The notes under the pieces: generated by a model
The model's database searches: none
Seen by the model: only the letters and a program-made list of their open reading frames with translations
Told to the model about the DNA's origin: nothing
Shown here: positions 1 through 6,178 of the stretch, in pieces
Position numbering within the stretch: position 1 is the stretch's first letter
How the letters are laid out: every line of letters starts with the position of its first letter
Assembly: GCA_943325425.2 (NCBI GenBank)
Contig: CALPPJ020000039.1
Location: forward strand, 1-8,598
Reading direction: 5' to 3'
DNA from: Bifidobacterium breve
GTDB lineage: Bacteria > Actinomycetota > Acidimicrobiia > Acidimicrobiales > Ilumatobacteraceae
Length of the DNA: 8,598 nucleotides
Position numbers and translations under genes: made by a program

Positions 1-317
1 TCATCAAAGAACTCGGGCTCTGATGTGGGGACAAATTCAATGAAGCTGATTTCGGACATCATCGGCACAAGCCAACCACGAATGTCTTTTTGCCCATAAT
101 ACGAACCGTAGATGGCGTCAAAATAACGCGAATCTGTTGGGTGCATAAAGTCGGCCATGAGATGTATACCTGCTTGACCCACCAACGGATGCGCCAAAGC
201 AGTCATCATCTCTTCGGGCGTCAGTCCGCTTGATTCGGTGATCAACCGATCCAAACTCACTGGCGTCGCTTTCAACGACTGGGCAAACTTCTCAGGAAAC
301 TCATCAACCTTGTTCAT
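1..317 (-). CDS. SnoaL/NTF2-like protein, 3'-truncated by the window edge
   Basis: The 105 visible N-terminal residues begin MNKVDEFPEKFAQSL and run off the left edge without a stop. Residues about 59-97 (HPTDSRYFDAIYGSYYGQKDIRGWLVPMM, then a hydrophobic strand ending EFVP) resemble the part of SnoaL/NTF2-fold proteins where a short helix carrying a 'Y-G-x-x-x-I-R-x-W' pattern leads into the first long strand. Members of this cone-shaped fold include small isomerases, hydrolases and proteins of unknown role, so no reaction can be assigned. The start is well supported: AGGAGA lies a few bases before the ATG, and this ribosome-binding site overlaps the TGA of the upstream amidohydrolase, only 11 bp away, so the two genes should be co-transcribed and probably translationally coupled. 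The family call rests on pattern recall, and the catalytic residues would lie outside the window. Confidence 0.6.
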   Translation of the reverse strand, partial: MNKVDEFPEKFAQSLKATPVSLDRLITESSGLTPEEMMTALAHPLVGQAGIHLMADFMHPTDSRYFDAIYGSYYGQKDIRGWLVPMMSEISFIEFVPTSEPEFFD

Positions 318-328
318 GACTTCTCCTA

Positions 329-2086
329 TCAACTTCGAACAAGCGAGCCAGGTCGGGCGCCAGTGTCGGCATCGTGACGACGAGTCAACTCACCTTTCAC
401 TAACGTTGCCAAATAACCCTTGACTGGCTGAATCAAACGCGTTCCGCCGGCGGGCAAATCGTGAAATGCCTTCGGTGGTGAAACTCGCAAGTTTTCAAAG
501 TCAATCACATTGATGTCGGCACGAAGACCAACTGCCAAACGGCCACGATCTTTCAGACCATACAAATCAGCGTTACGCGCCGTTTGCTTGGCAACTAAGA
601 ACTCAAGCGGCAATCGCTCACCTTTGTGACGATCGCGTGCCCAGAACGTGAGTTGTGTTGTGGGCATGGTGGCATCACAAATGAGTGTCACGTGTGCACC
701 AGCATCGCTGAGACCAGTCACCGTTTCGGGATGAATCAACATCTGTCGCAACACTTCTTGGCTGTCATGAACATTCGGCCCACCCATCAACGCACACATC
801 GCGGCGCCATCTTGTTCAAGCATGTAGTCATACAACAGATCAAGCACATCTTGTCCAGAAGCTGCCGCACGCGAACCCAACATTTCAGACGGATCTGGTT
901 CGTAATCAACCGGATCAGCGAGTGGATACAAAAACATCGCCGCCGTTTGGAACAGTTGATACATATTGGCCATCGAGCCAGGTTGATCAACAAGCACATC
1001 AGTTTCAGACATGATCGCTGCTTTGATTTCAGGCTTCGCCATTTCGCGAGCTCGTTCAGCCAAAGGCAAGTGGGCCAACTTCATATATGTTGGGCGTCGC
1101 TGGAAGGCGTGATAACCGGAAAGTCCAGATGCAAGTCCGATTGGTCGTGACGACACTTGCGGATACAACTGCGCACCAGTTTGATTTGCCGTCACCACCA
1201 TCTCAAGCAGTCGTTCCCACGTATCGGGCGCGTAGTCGGGTGATTGCACAAGAGTGAACGTCACCTTGCGCCCACTCTGACGTGAGAAGTCGGCCATCAA
1301 TTTCACTTCGGCTTCTGGTGTGGTGCGCTCACCACCAAGTCGCTCAAGTTTGCCAACAGTTCCGGCCGGAATCATTTCAAATACACCACGACCAGCGCGA
1401 CCCATGGCGTCAGCGATAGCCGACAACTCTTGATCGGGAGCAAAAGTTCCGGGCACGGGCGAACCATCAAGAGCGCGGTGACCAATTGTTCGTGACGTAC
1501 TAAAGCCAAGTGCACCGGCTTGAACTGCTTCAGTAACAAGTTGCGACATCTGACGAAGATCATCAGGTGTTGCTTCTTCGTTCATGCGACCGCGCTCACC
1601 CATCACGTAGTAACGCAATGAACCGTGGGCGATCTGTGCGCCAATGTCAAGCGAGTAACGACGACTTGCGATGTAGTCCATGTATTCGGGGAATGATTCC
1701 CAACGACCCCACTCAATCCCTTCGTAGAGCGCAGTTCCCGGAATATCTTCGACACCTTCCATGAGTTCGATCAACGACTTCTCGCCGCCGGGTCGCACCG
1801 GCGCAAAGCCAACGCCACAGTTACCCATCACGATCGTTGTCGCGCCGTTTCCGGCCGACGGATCCATGACCTCGTCCCAACTCACCTGGCCGTCGTAGTG
1901 CGTATGTACGTCAACCCAGCCGGGAGTGACGATGGCACCATCGGCGTCAATGGTTTGTTTGGCTGACTCGGTGATCGAGCCACCGACTTCGACAATCACC
2001 CCGTCGCGCACGCCGACGTCGCCTTGGCGACGATCGGCTCCCGTGCCGTCAACAATGGTTCCACCCTTAATGACGTAATCAAGCAT
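329..2086 (-). CDS. Amidohydrolase, N-acyl-D-amino-acid deacylase type
   Basis: A 585-residue amidohydrolase-superfamily enzyme, probably cytoplasmic, of the group that removes N-acyl groups from D-amino acids or cleaves related amides. The N-terminal small beta-domain starts LDYVIKGGTIVDGTG. The metal motif H61-T-H63-Y-D65 follows GWVDV, and GNCGVGFAPV carries C90, the position of the bridging cysteine in D-aminoacylases. A block around 196-214 (STSRTIGHR...VPGT) is typical of this subgroup and offers H203. SDAGAH at 460-465 holds the likely catalytic aspartate D461. The C-terminal region (GRLAVGLRADINVIDFENL) closes the beta-domain. Length fits the longer members of the family. No signal peptide is seen. 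The ATG is preceded by a run of six G five bases upstream. The exact substrate is unknown: many actinobacterial members are annotated D-aminoacylase without biochemical proof. It lies 59 bp downstream of a DinB-fold gene and 11 bp upstream of a SnoaL-like gene. Confidence 0.9.
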   Translation of the reverse strand: MLDYVIKGGTIVDGTGADRRQGDVGVRDGVIVEVGGSITESAKQTIDADGAIVTPGWVDVHTHYDGQVSWDEVMDPSAGNGATTIVMGNCGVGFAPVRPGGEKSLIELMEGVEDIPGTALYEGIEWGRWESFPEYMDYIASRRYSLDIGAQIAHGSLRYYVMGERGRMNEEATPDDLRQMSQLVTEAVQAGALGFSTSRTIGHRALDGSPVPGTFAPDQELSAIADAMGRAGRGVFEMIPAGTVGKLERLGGERTTPEAEVKLMADFSRQSGRKVTFTLVQSPDYAPDTWERLLEMVVTANQTGAQLYPQVSSRPIGLASGLSGYHAFQRRPTYMKLAHLPLAERAREMAKPEIKAAIMSETDVLVDQPGSMANMYQLFQTAAMFLYPLADPVDYEPDPSEMLGSRAAASGQDVLDLLYDYMLEQDGAAMCALMGGPNVHDSQEVLRQMLIHPETVTGLSDAGAHVTLICDATMPTTQLTFWARDRHKGERLPLEFLVAKQTARNADLYGLKDRGRLAVGLRADINVIDFENLRVSPPKAFHDLPAGGTRLIQPVKGYLATLVKGELTRRHDADTGARPGSLVRS

Positions 2087-2091
2087 TGCAA

Positions 2092-2097
2092 CCCCCC
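2092..2097 (-). promoter_or_regulatory. G6 ribosome-binding site of the amidohydrolase
   Basis: On the minus strand six consecutive G sit five bases (TTGCA) before the ATG at 2086. This is a G-only version of a Shine-Dalgarno core. It supports the chosen start, which also agrees with the family's usual N-terminus. Confidence 0.5.
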
Positions 2098-2145
2098 GGT
2101 TTGCGATCTTACGAAGGGTAAGTTAGCCCACTTTGGGGCCAAGTA

Positions 2146-2679
2146 CTAGTGCTCAAGCAATCCGGCTTCTTTGGCCCAGCCCCAATGCATACGACCGTGA
2201 CCAGCATTGGCCGACAGAACACCGCCAATGGTGCCATCAGCCCACGGCGCACCGGGCAAAGTCTCTTCGAGTTGCTCGTCGGTGAGTTCGGACAGCAATT
2301 GCAAACTCACGGCTCGCGCTCTAGCGGTGATTGCGATCGCTTCACTTAACGAAATTCCTCGATGGTCGATTTGCCACTCTTCAGTCATTGCGTGCACCGA
2401 GGCCATGATCTGATCGCGGGTTCGGACCTGGCCAGAGTCATCGTTCAAAAGACCGACCGGGTTAGGTGCTCCGCCAATGTGCTTGCGAATCATGGCAGCG
2501 AAATTGCGCTCGATCAGTGCGAGGTGCACGAAGTGATCAATCGCAGTCCACATATTTGATGGGTCATGCTCGCTGGGGGTTAATGGGCGATTGAGTTGTT
2601 CATCAGACAATTCCGACATGGCCTTCAACAACCACACCCGGTCGTTATTGAGCACAGTTTCAATCTCGGTACGGTTCAT
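2146..2679 (-). CDS. DinB-fold (DinB/MDMPI-like) protein
   Basis: A 177-residue predicted four-helix-bundle protein. Members of the DinB/YfiT/mycothiol-maleylpyruvate-isomerase superfamily bind a metal with three histidines and often act as thiol transferases or isomerases. Here the likely triad is H49 (in WTAIDHFVHLALIE), H161 and H165 (in NAGHGRMHWGW near the C-terminus), the expected places in the first and last helices. Two similar segments (LLKAMSELSDEQLNRPL and LLSELTDEQLEETLP) fit the repeated helix pattern of the fold. In actinobacteria many members use mycothiol; that is family knowledge and is not shown here. The frame stays open upstream to 2796, but the ATG at 2679 is chosen because it has GGGGGG five bases before it and because the upstream 39 codons do not resemble the family. 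It is followed at 59 bp by the amidohydrolase on the same strand. Confidence 0.8.
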   Translation of the reverse strand: MNRTEIETVLNNDRVWLLKAMSELSDEQLNRPLTPSEHDPSNMWTAIDHFVHLALIERNFAAMIRKHIGGAPNPVGLLNDDSGQVRTRDQIMASVHAMTEEWQIDHRGISLSEAIAITARARAVSLQLLSELTDEQLEETLPGAPWADGTIGGVLSANAGHGRMHWGWAKEAGLLEH

Positions 2680-2684
2680 CAGAT

Positions 2685-2690
2685 CCCCCC
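2685..2690 (-). promoter_or_regulatory. G6 ribosome-binding site that fixes the DinB-like start
   Basis: Six consecutive G on the minus strand, followed by ATCTG and then ATG. The spacing of five bases is the same as at the neighbouring amidohydrolase. It decides for the 177-residue protein over the 216-residue version starting at 2796. Confidence 0.5.
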
Positions 2691-2722
2691 ATCCTGGGCT
2701 GTTGCGAACAGTCCCAACTCCC

Positions 2723-2775
2723 GTCAGTTTCACACATTGGGTACGAAATCGGCGACTCAGGTTCCTGAAACTGAC
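2723..2775. repeat. Perfect 10-bp inverted repeat between the DinB-like gene and tRNA-Gly
   Basis: GTCAGTTTCA at 2723-2732 is the exact reverse complement of TGAAACTGAC at 2766-2775, separated by 33 bases. Centre-to-centre distance is 43 bp, about four helical turns. The right arm overlaps a smaller interrupted palindrome, TCAGG-TT-CCTGA (2757-2768). The pair sits in the 125-bp spacer upstream of both the minus-strand DinB-like gene and the plus-strand tRNA, so it could be a two-site operator or a stem. No regulator is identified. Confidence 0.45.
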
Positions 2776-2784
2776 CTTGCCCAC

Positions 2785-2790
2785 TAGACT
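2785..2790 (+). promoter_or_regulatory. Candidate -10 element for tRNA-Gly
   Basis: TAGACT fits the TANNNT form of an actinobacterial -10 and lies 14 bases before the mature tRNA 5' end, which would leave a short leader. No good -35 hexamer is present at 16-18 bp upstream, so this is a weak assignment. Confidence 0.25.
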
Positions 2791-2804
2791 GACCAACGAA
2801 ATAT

Positions 2805-2878
<74 letters not shown>

Positions 2879-2879
<1 letters not shown>

Positions 2880-2928
2880 GAAATGAATGAAGGATCCCGA
2901 GCTTGCGAGGGGTCCTTCATTCATTTCT
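2879..2928 (+). terminator. Long hairpin directly after tRNA-Gly, probable terminator
   Basis: Two 20-base arms (2879-2898 and 2909-2928) pair along their full length with a single T-G wobble and enclose the 10-base loop GAGCTTGCGA. The stem begins on the final A of the encoded CCA. The 3' arm ends in TTCATTCATTTCT, which is T-rich but not a clean U-tract. Its placement suggests a terminator or processing signal for the tRNA transcript, and it would work in both orientations. The stem's GGATCC motif and loop also resemble the neighbouring tandem repeats, so it may belong to the same repeat family. Confidence 0.6.
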
Positions 2929-2934
2929 GATCCT

Positions 2935-3067
2935 GGTCGCTCGAATCGGGAGGAGCGAAGCGACGGATCCCGTCACCCAGGTCGCTCGAATCGGGAGGAG
3001 CGAAGCGACGGATCCCGTCACCCGGGTCCACCCAATCGTGAAGCGAAGCGACGGATCCCATCACCAG
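2935..3067. repeat. Three tandem copies of a 45-bp repeat
   Basis: Copy 1 is 2935-2979, copy 2 is 2980-3024 and copy 3 is 3025-3067. Copies 1 and 2 differ only in the last base; copy 3 is 43 bp and diverged in its first third. Each copy carries AGCGAAGCGACGGATCCC and ends in a CACC-rich stretch. Copies 1 and 2 can form CGCTC/GAGCG or GTCGCT/AGCGAC stems. There are no spacers, so this is not a CRISPR array. The last part of copy 2, TCCCGTCACCCG (3013-3024), is identical to the tRNA-Gly 3' end at 2863-2874. The length is a multiple of three, so spurious ORFs stay open through the region. With the hairpin this accounts for nearly all of 2880-3110; I see no gene there. Confidence 0.85.
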
Positions 3068-3110
3068 GGTCCATCTCCGTACATCCTGCGCCCAGCGGTC
3101 ATACTTAAGC

Positions 3111-3599
3111 GTGACCCGCATCATCCTTGGAATTCTTGGTACCGCAATCATTGCGATTTACGCGGTCGGTTCTGGTCGCTTGGTCGCCACAGATATGCAG
3201 TGGTATCGCTCACTCGCAAAGCCGGCGTGGCAACCACCCAGAATCGTTGTTGGTCTCATCTGGCCCTACAACTTCGCAATGCTCACTACGGCAACCTGGA
3301 TTGTGGCAAGTCGCCTCTCAAATACTCTGCAGCTCGTCTGGCTAACGTCGCTCACACTGAGCGTGTTGGCCGCTCTCACATGGGCATGGCTGTTTTTTAC
3401 TCCACATGCATTATTCACATCAGGAATCGCACTCGTGTTCGCCACACTCTTTGCTATCCCGCTTCTTGTGATCTCGTTTCAGGCGTCCCCGGCACTCGGC
3501 ATTGCGTTCGTGCCATATCAACTCTGGTTGGTTCTCGCCACGTCTCTCGCTTTTGGTTATTCGGCAAAACAAAGACTTTCGTCACGCGTGCAGATTTAG
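3111..3599 (+). CDS. tspO: TspO/MBR family membrane protein
   Basis: A 162-residue integral membrane protein with five predicted helices, roughly residues 3-22, 46-67, 72-96, 103-123 and 128-150, the family's normal size and topology. Diagnostic features are WYRSLAKPAWQPP at 31-43, just after helix 1 (the 'L-x-K-P-x-W-x-P-P' signature), the tryptophan-rich middle helices, and VPYQLWLVLATSL at 134-146, matching the conserved P-Y-x-x-W-x-x-x-A-T of helix 5. TspO proteins bind porphyrins and sterol-like ligands and are linked to tetrapyrrole handling and stress responses. The specific role here is not shown. The start is GTG with no clear Shine-Dalgarno sequence; no better in-frame start was seen nearby. 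The gene lies right after the tandem repeats and overlaps the convergent acetyltransferase by 18 bp. Confidence 0.9.
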   Translation: MTRIILGILGTAIIAIYAVGSGRLVATDMQWYRSLAKPAWQPPRIVVGLIWPYNFAMLTTATWIVASRLSNTLQLVWLTSLTLSVLAALTWAWLFFTPHALFTSGIALVFATLFAIPLLVISFQASPALGIAFVPYQLWLVLATSLAFGYSAKQRLSSRVQI

Positions 3600-4172
3600 A
3601 AAATCTTTGACACTCATTTCGTAGATGTCCTCGGGACCGTCTTCGTCATCAATCTGCTGACCCACGTGCGCAAAACCGAACTTGCGAATTAACCCCACCG
3701 ATGCGGCGTTATTCGGATCAACCGTATAGCGGAATTTCAACACGCCCGGTTGCGATGCAGCCCAAAGCCACATCCCCATCACAGCCTCACACCCAAAACC
3801 TTGGCGCCAGAAGTTTTCATGAACCCCTAAGCCAATTTCAAGCATTCCAGTTTCATCAGGCGCGCCATGAAAACTCACACTGCCAACGATTTCTCGCGTT
3901 TCCCGCAACACCATCCAACGTACGAACCACTTGTTGGTCTCGGGGTTCGCTTTCACTTGCGGAACCCGCCAACGCACAGGCGAATGACCTTCAATGAGCA
4001 CCCGATACGGATTCGTGTATTGGCCCGAGTCATAGATCGACAAGTTTTCGGGGTCTTCGTACAACGTCACGAGATCGCTCGCCGAAATGTGATGAAGTTC
4101 TAATTGCCCACAAGTAATGACTGGTTCGGAAACGTGCGATAACTCCACGGTCAGATCGTACTCAGCATGCAT
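3582..4172 (-). CDS. GNAT-family N-acetyltransferase (RimJ/RimL-like)
   Basis: A 196-residue GCN5-related acetyltransferase of the Acetyltransf_3 kind, which moves acetyl from acetyl-CoA to an amine. After an N-terminal strand-helix unit (GQLELHHISASDLVTLYED), residues 94-106 give the beta4 strand (EIVGSVSFHGAPD). Residues 111-131 hold motif A, LEIGLGVHENFWRQGFGCEAV, with the pyrophosphate-binding R/Q-x-x-G-x-G pattern at R123-Q124-G125-F126-G127. DPNNAASVGLIRKFGF at 152-167 is the usual motif B. The natural substrate cannot be told. It is the last gene of the GMC operon: its ATG follows the TGA of the lipoprotein-like gene with no gap, so translation is probably coupled. Its 3' end overlaps tspO on the other strand by 18 bp, leaving no space for a conventional terminator. 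Confidence 0.88.
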   Translation of the reverse strand: MHAEYDLTVELSHVSEPVITCGQLELHHISASDLVTLYEDPENLSIYDSGQYTNPYRVLIEGHSPVRWRVPQVKANPETNKWFVRWMVLRETREIVGSVSFHGAPDETGMLEIGLGVHENFWRQGFGCEAVMGMWLWAASQPGVLKFRYTVDPNNAASVGLIRKFGFAHVGQQIDDEDGPEDIYEMSVKDFLNLHA

Positions 4173-4604
4173 TCACGACTTGAACTGCGACAACGCTCCC
4201 GCAAGACCAGCAAGTGTTGTCGGCACCATCCAACCGTCAATCACAACCACATCGCCGGCCCGTGAATCTTTGCGACAGCACTCGGCGAACAACTTGTCTC
4301 GAGCGATCAACGTAGATCCTTCGGGCAATTCACCGAGCGCCCCACGCGCTTTCGCGACCGAATCGGGGGCAACACTTAATACCGAACTTCCGAAAGCAAT
4401 CAACTCGGCATCAATTAATGATTTCCACGGACTCGCAAAAGTCAATTCACTAACTGCCAATTCAACAACTGGCAAACGAAACGTGGTTGATGGTTCAGTT
4501 TGAACAGACACATTCATGTCGGCAGGGTCGGCACCGCATGCTGATAACAAAGCAGCAAGTCCAGTCATCCCAGCAGTACGTTCAAACAACTCCCGTCGAC
4601 GCAT
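4173..4604 (-). CDS. Small exported protein with Tat-like signal and lipobox
   Basis: A 143-residue protein of unrecognised family. The N-terminus RRRELFERTAGMTGLAALLSAC combines a twin-arginine stretch, a short hydrophobic region and a lipobox (L20-S21-A22-C23), so a Tat-exported lipoprotein is likely. The mature part is mostly hydrophilic with a C-terminal helix after VVVIDGWMVPTTLAG. No enzymatic motif is seen. The ATG at 4604 shares one base with the GMC stop (TGATG); a GTG one codon upstream (4607) is an equally possible start with a four-base overlap. Tight coupling to a GMC oxidoreductase that lacks a signal suggests a partner role, like the small Tat subunit of FAD-dependent glucose or gluconate dehydrogenases. 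This is an analogy from context; sequence similarity to those subunits is not established. Confidence 0.75.
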   Translation of the reverse strand: MRRRELFERTAGMTGLAALLSACGADPADMNVSVQTEPSTTFRLPVVELAVSELTFASPWKSLIDAELIAFGSSVLSVAPDSVAKARGALGELPEGSTLIARDKLFAECCRKDSRAGDVVVIDGWMVPTTLAGLAGALSQFKS

Positions 4605-6094
4605 CACAAACGCTCTTTCAAAGTTCGCGCTAAACGAACCGCCAAGGCCACGATTGTCAAAGTTGGATTTGAAAAACCAGCTGTCGGAAATGCCGAACCA
4701 CCAACTGCATACAGATTGTCAACCGCGTGACATTTGAGATTGGCGTCAACAACTCCGTGATCGGGGCTTTCGTGCATCCGCGCTCCGCCAAGGTGATGCC
4801 CACCGCCTTCCATGGTCACAAACTCGGCGGGATCACCAAATGTCACCGGACCAAAACCAGCCTTCATCAATTCTTTAGCAACCATTTCAAGCGATGTTTT
4901 GATATCAGCCACATCTTGATCGCTGACTCGCCAATCCAATCGAGCTCTTTTTGAACCCAAATCATCCTTGGCCGAAATCAACGAGATACGACTCTCAGCA
5001 TTCCAACGTTGCTCGGTGCGCGCGTACAGACCAATGACATGTGACGAAGCGCTTTTCGTCGCCGACGGTCGAGAAGATTCCCATAACTTTCGCAATGCTT
5101 CTCCATGAAGTGACTCTTCAGGAATTGATTCAAGAGGTTCCATCGTGAATGAGGTGTTGATCATTCCTCGTTCGGCGGCGAATTCTTCGCTGAGACCCAA
5201 GCCAATTTTGAACTGTGTTTTGTCAATATCGAGTGGGTAATCAGTAAAGCCAACTAAGTCTTCTGGTGCGTGATCGCCACACATAACCGCACCTACGGCG
5301 CCATGGGGATGTTCAAGAAAACCGCGACCCAAAGTGTCGCTTTGACGTAGACCTTTAACGTCATTAGCTGCGACCAACAATTGACGAGTGTTTTCAATAC
5401 CACCGCATGCCAACACAAAACAATCAGCCGTTAGTTCAAAATCAACTCCCAGGTCATTCTTGATATGAAGTTTGCGAGCCGATGTCCTGCCATCAATTTC
5501 TTCAAACGAAAACCCTTGGCAGTTCGCCCCAAAGTAAATCGGTACTGCGGATTCTTGCATTCGAATGCGGTAGTAACCGCCGAAACGAAGTTCTTTGGGG
5601 AATCGCCACACCGGCGTCGCCAAAATGTCGCTACTCGGTATCAAATTCTTGGCCCCAAGCCCGCCTAACAATTCATTGGCGTCAAATACATCTCGTCCAA
5701 GCGTGCAGATTTCTAATGCGTCTTGATAATCACCTTCAAGATCGGCGCGAGCAAAGGGCCAACCATTACCCAAATCATTCGTACGCGGTCCAAAGACGTT
5801 CTCTTCAATACGGCGGCACCAACCAATCCAGTGATTGGTCGTGCCTCCGAAATACCGCAAACGCCAGACATCAAGATCGGGATAGGTGAATCCGGGTCCC
5901 GCTGTAACTTCACCTTTGTAGCGATCTTGCGATAACTCGGTGTAGTCGCGATAACCACCTTCAAGAATGACAACCGATAGTCCCGACTTTTCTAATTCAA
6001 GAGCCAAAGTGATACCAGCAGCACCAGCGCCAATCACCGCAACATCGCAGCGCGGCAATTCACGACGATTTGATTTGGCCAGATCAATAAACAC
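4604..6094 (-). CDS. GMC-family FAD-dependent oxidoreductase
   Basis: A 496-residue flavoenzyme of the glucose-methanol-choline family, oxidising an alcohol or sugar hydroxyl. The Rossmann motif is VAVIGAGAAG at 18-27 with the ribose-binding acidic residue E45 in VVILEGG. FGGTTNHW at 82-89 is the conserved FAD-binding loop. FVLACGGIENTRQLL at 226-240 is a second typical segment. The C-terminal active site shows GGGHHLGGARM (430-440, likely base H433/H434) and SAFPTAGFSNPTLTIVALA with N476, the usual His-Asn pair. No signal peptide or CxxCH heme motif is visible. The GTG start has an in-frame TGA four codons upstream and no Shine-Dalgarno sequence, but a promoter places transcription start almost at the GTG. 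It heads an operon with the exported small protein and the acetyltransferase. The substrate is unknown. Confidence 0.93.
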   Translation of the reverse strand: MFIDLAKSNRRELPRCDVAVIGAGAAGITLALELEKSGLSVVILEGGYRDYTELSQDRYKGEVTAGPGFTYPDLDVWRLRYFGGTTNHWIGWCRRIEENVFGPRTNDLGNGWPFARADLEGDYQDALEICTLGRDVFDANELLGGLGAKNLIPSSDILATPVWRFPKELRFGGYYRIRMQESAVPIYFGANCQGFSFEEIDGRTSARKLHIKNDLGVDFELTADCFVLACGGIENTRQLLVAANDVKGLRQSDTLGRGFLEHPHGAVGAVMCGDHAPEDLVGFTDYPLDIDKTQFKIGLGLSEEFAAERGMINTSFTMEPLESIPEESLHGEALRKLWESSRPSATKSASSHVIGLYARTEQRWNAESRISLISAKDDLGSKRARLDWRVSDQDVADIKTSLEMVAKELMKAGFGPVTFGDPAEFVTMEGGGHHLGGARMHESPDHGVVDANLKCHAVDNLYAVGGSAFPTAGFSNPTLTIVALAVRLARTLKERL

Positions 6095-6102
6095 TGCCGT
6101 TA

Positions 6103-6130
6103 TTCATAACAGGCGTCACCCATCAATCAA
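6103..6130 (-). promoter_or_regulatory. Candidate promoter of the GMC operon (leaderless)
   Basis: On the minus strand TTGATT (6130-6125) and TATGAA (6108-6103) are separated by 16 bp. Start of transcription 7-9 bases beyond the -10 would fall within two bases of the GTG at 6094, giving a leaderless or near-leaderless mRNA. That explains the missing ribosome-binding site. Leaderless starts are common in actinobacteria. Confidence 0.4.
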
Positions 6131-6165
6131 AATTCAAGAACTGTCTTTCGACCATCGCGAACGAT

Positions 6166-6171
6166 TACCGT
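6166..6171 (+). promoter_or_regulatory. Candidate -10 for the DDAH gene
   Basis: TACCGT fits TANNNT and lies eight bases before the ATG at 6179, which would also give a leaderless transcript. The expected -35 position is poor. Only AAGAA resembles a ribosome-binding site, and it is too close to the ATG. Confidence 0.25.
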
Positions 6172-6178
6172 AAGAACG

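Noticed and set aside
626..1150. 174-codon plus-strand ORF inside the amidohydrolase
   Set aside because: It is antisense to a strongly conserved gene, has no recognisable domain and no ribosome-binding site; it is a shadow frame.
2108..2122. CTTAC-GAAGG-GTAAG stem in the spacer before the amidohydrolase
   Set aside because: Only five base pairs and no T-run or promoter alignment; too weak to call a terminator or operator.
2680..2796. Longer N-terminus for the DinB-like protein (start at 2796)
   Set aside because: The extra 39 residues do not look like the family, would cover the spacer with the inverted repeat, and the ATG at 2679 has its own G-rich ribosome-binding site.
2935..3067. CRISPR array
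   Set aside because: The units are directly adjacent with no unique spacers, and no cas gene is present.
2887..3610. Open frames through the tandem-repeat region on the plus strand (2887-3108 and 2903-3610), including a 15-residue periodic peptide
   Set aside because: The 45-bp unit is a multiple of three without stops, so frames stay open by chance. The longer one runs out of frame over the clear TspO gene.
5482..5889. 135-codon plus-strand ORF inside the GMC oxidoreductase
   Set aside because: It is a shadow frame of a gene whose motifs are intact on the opposite strand.
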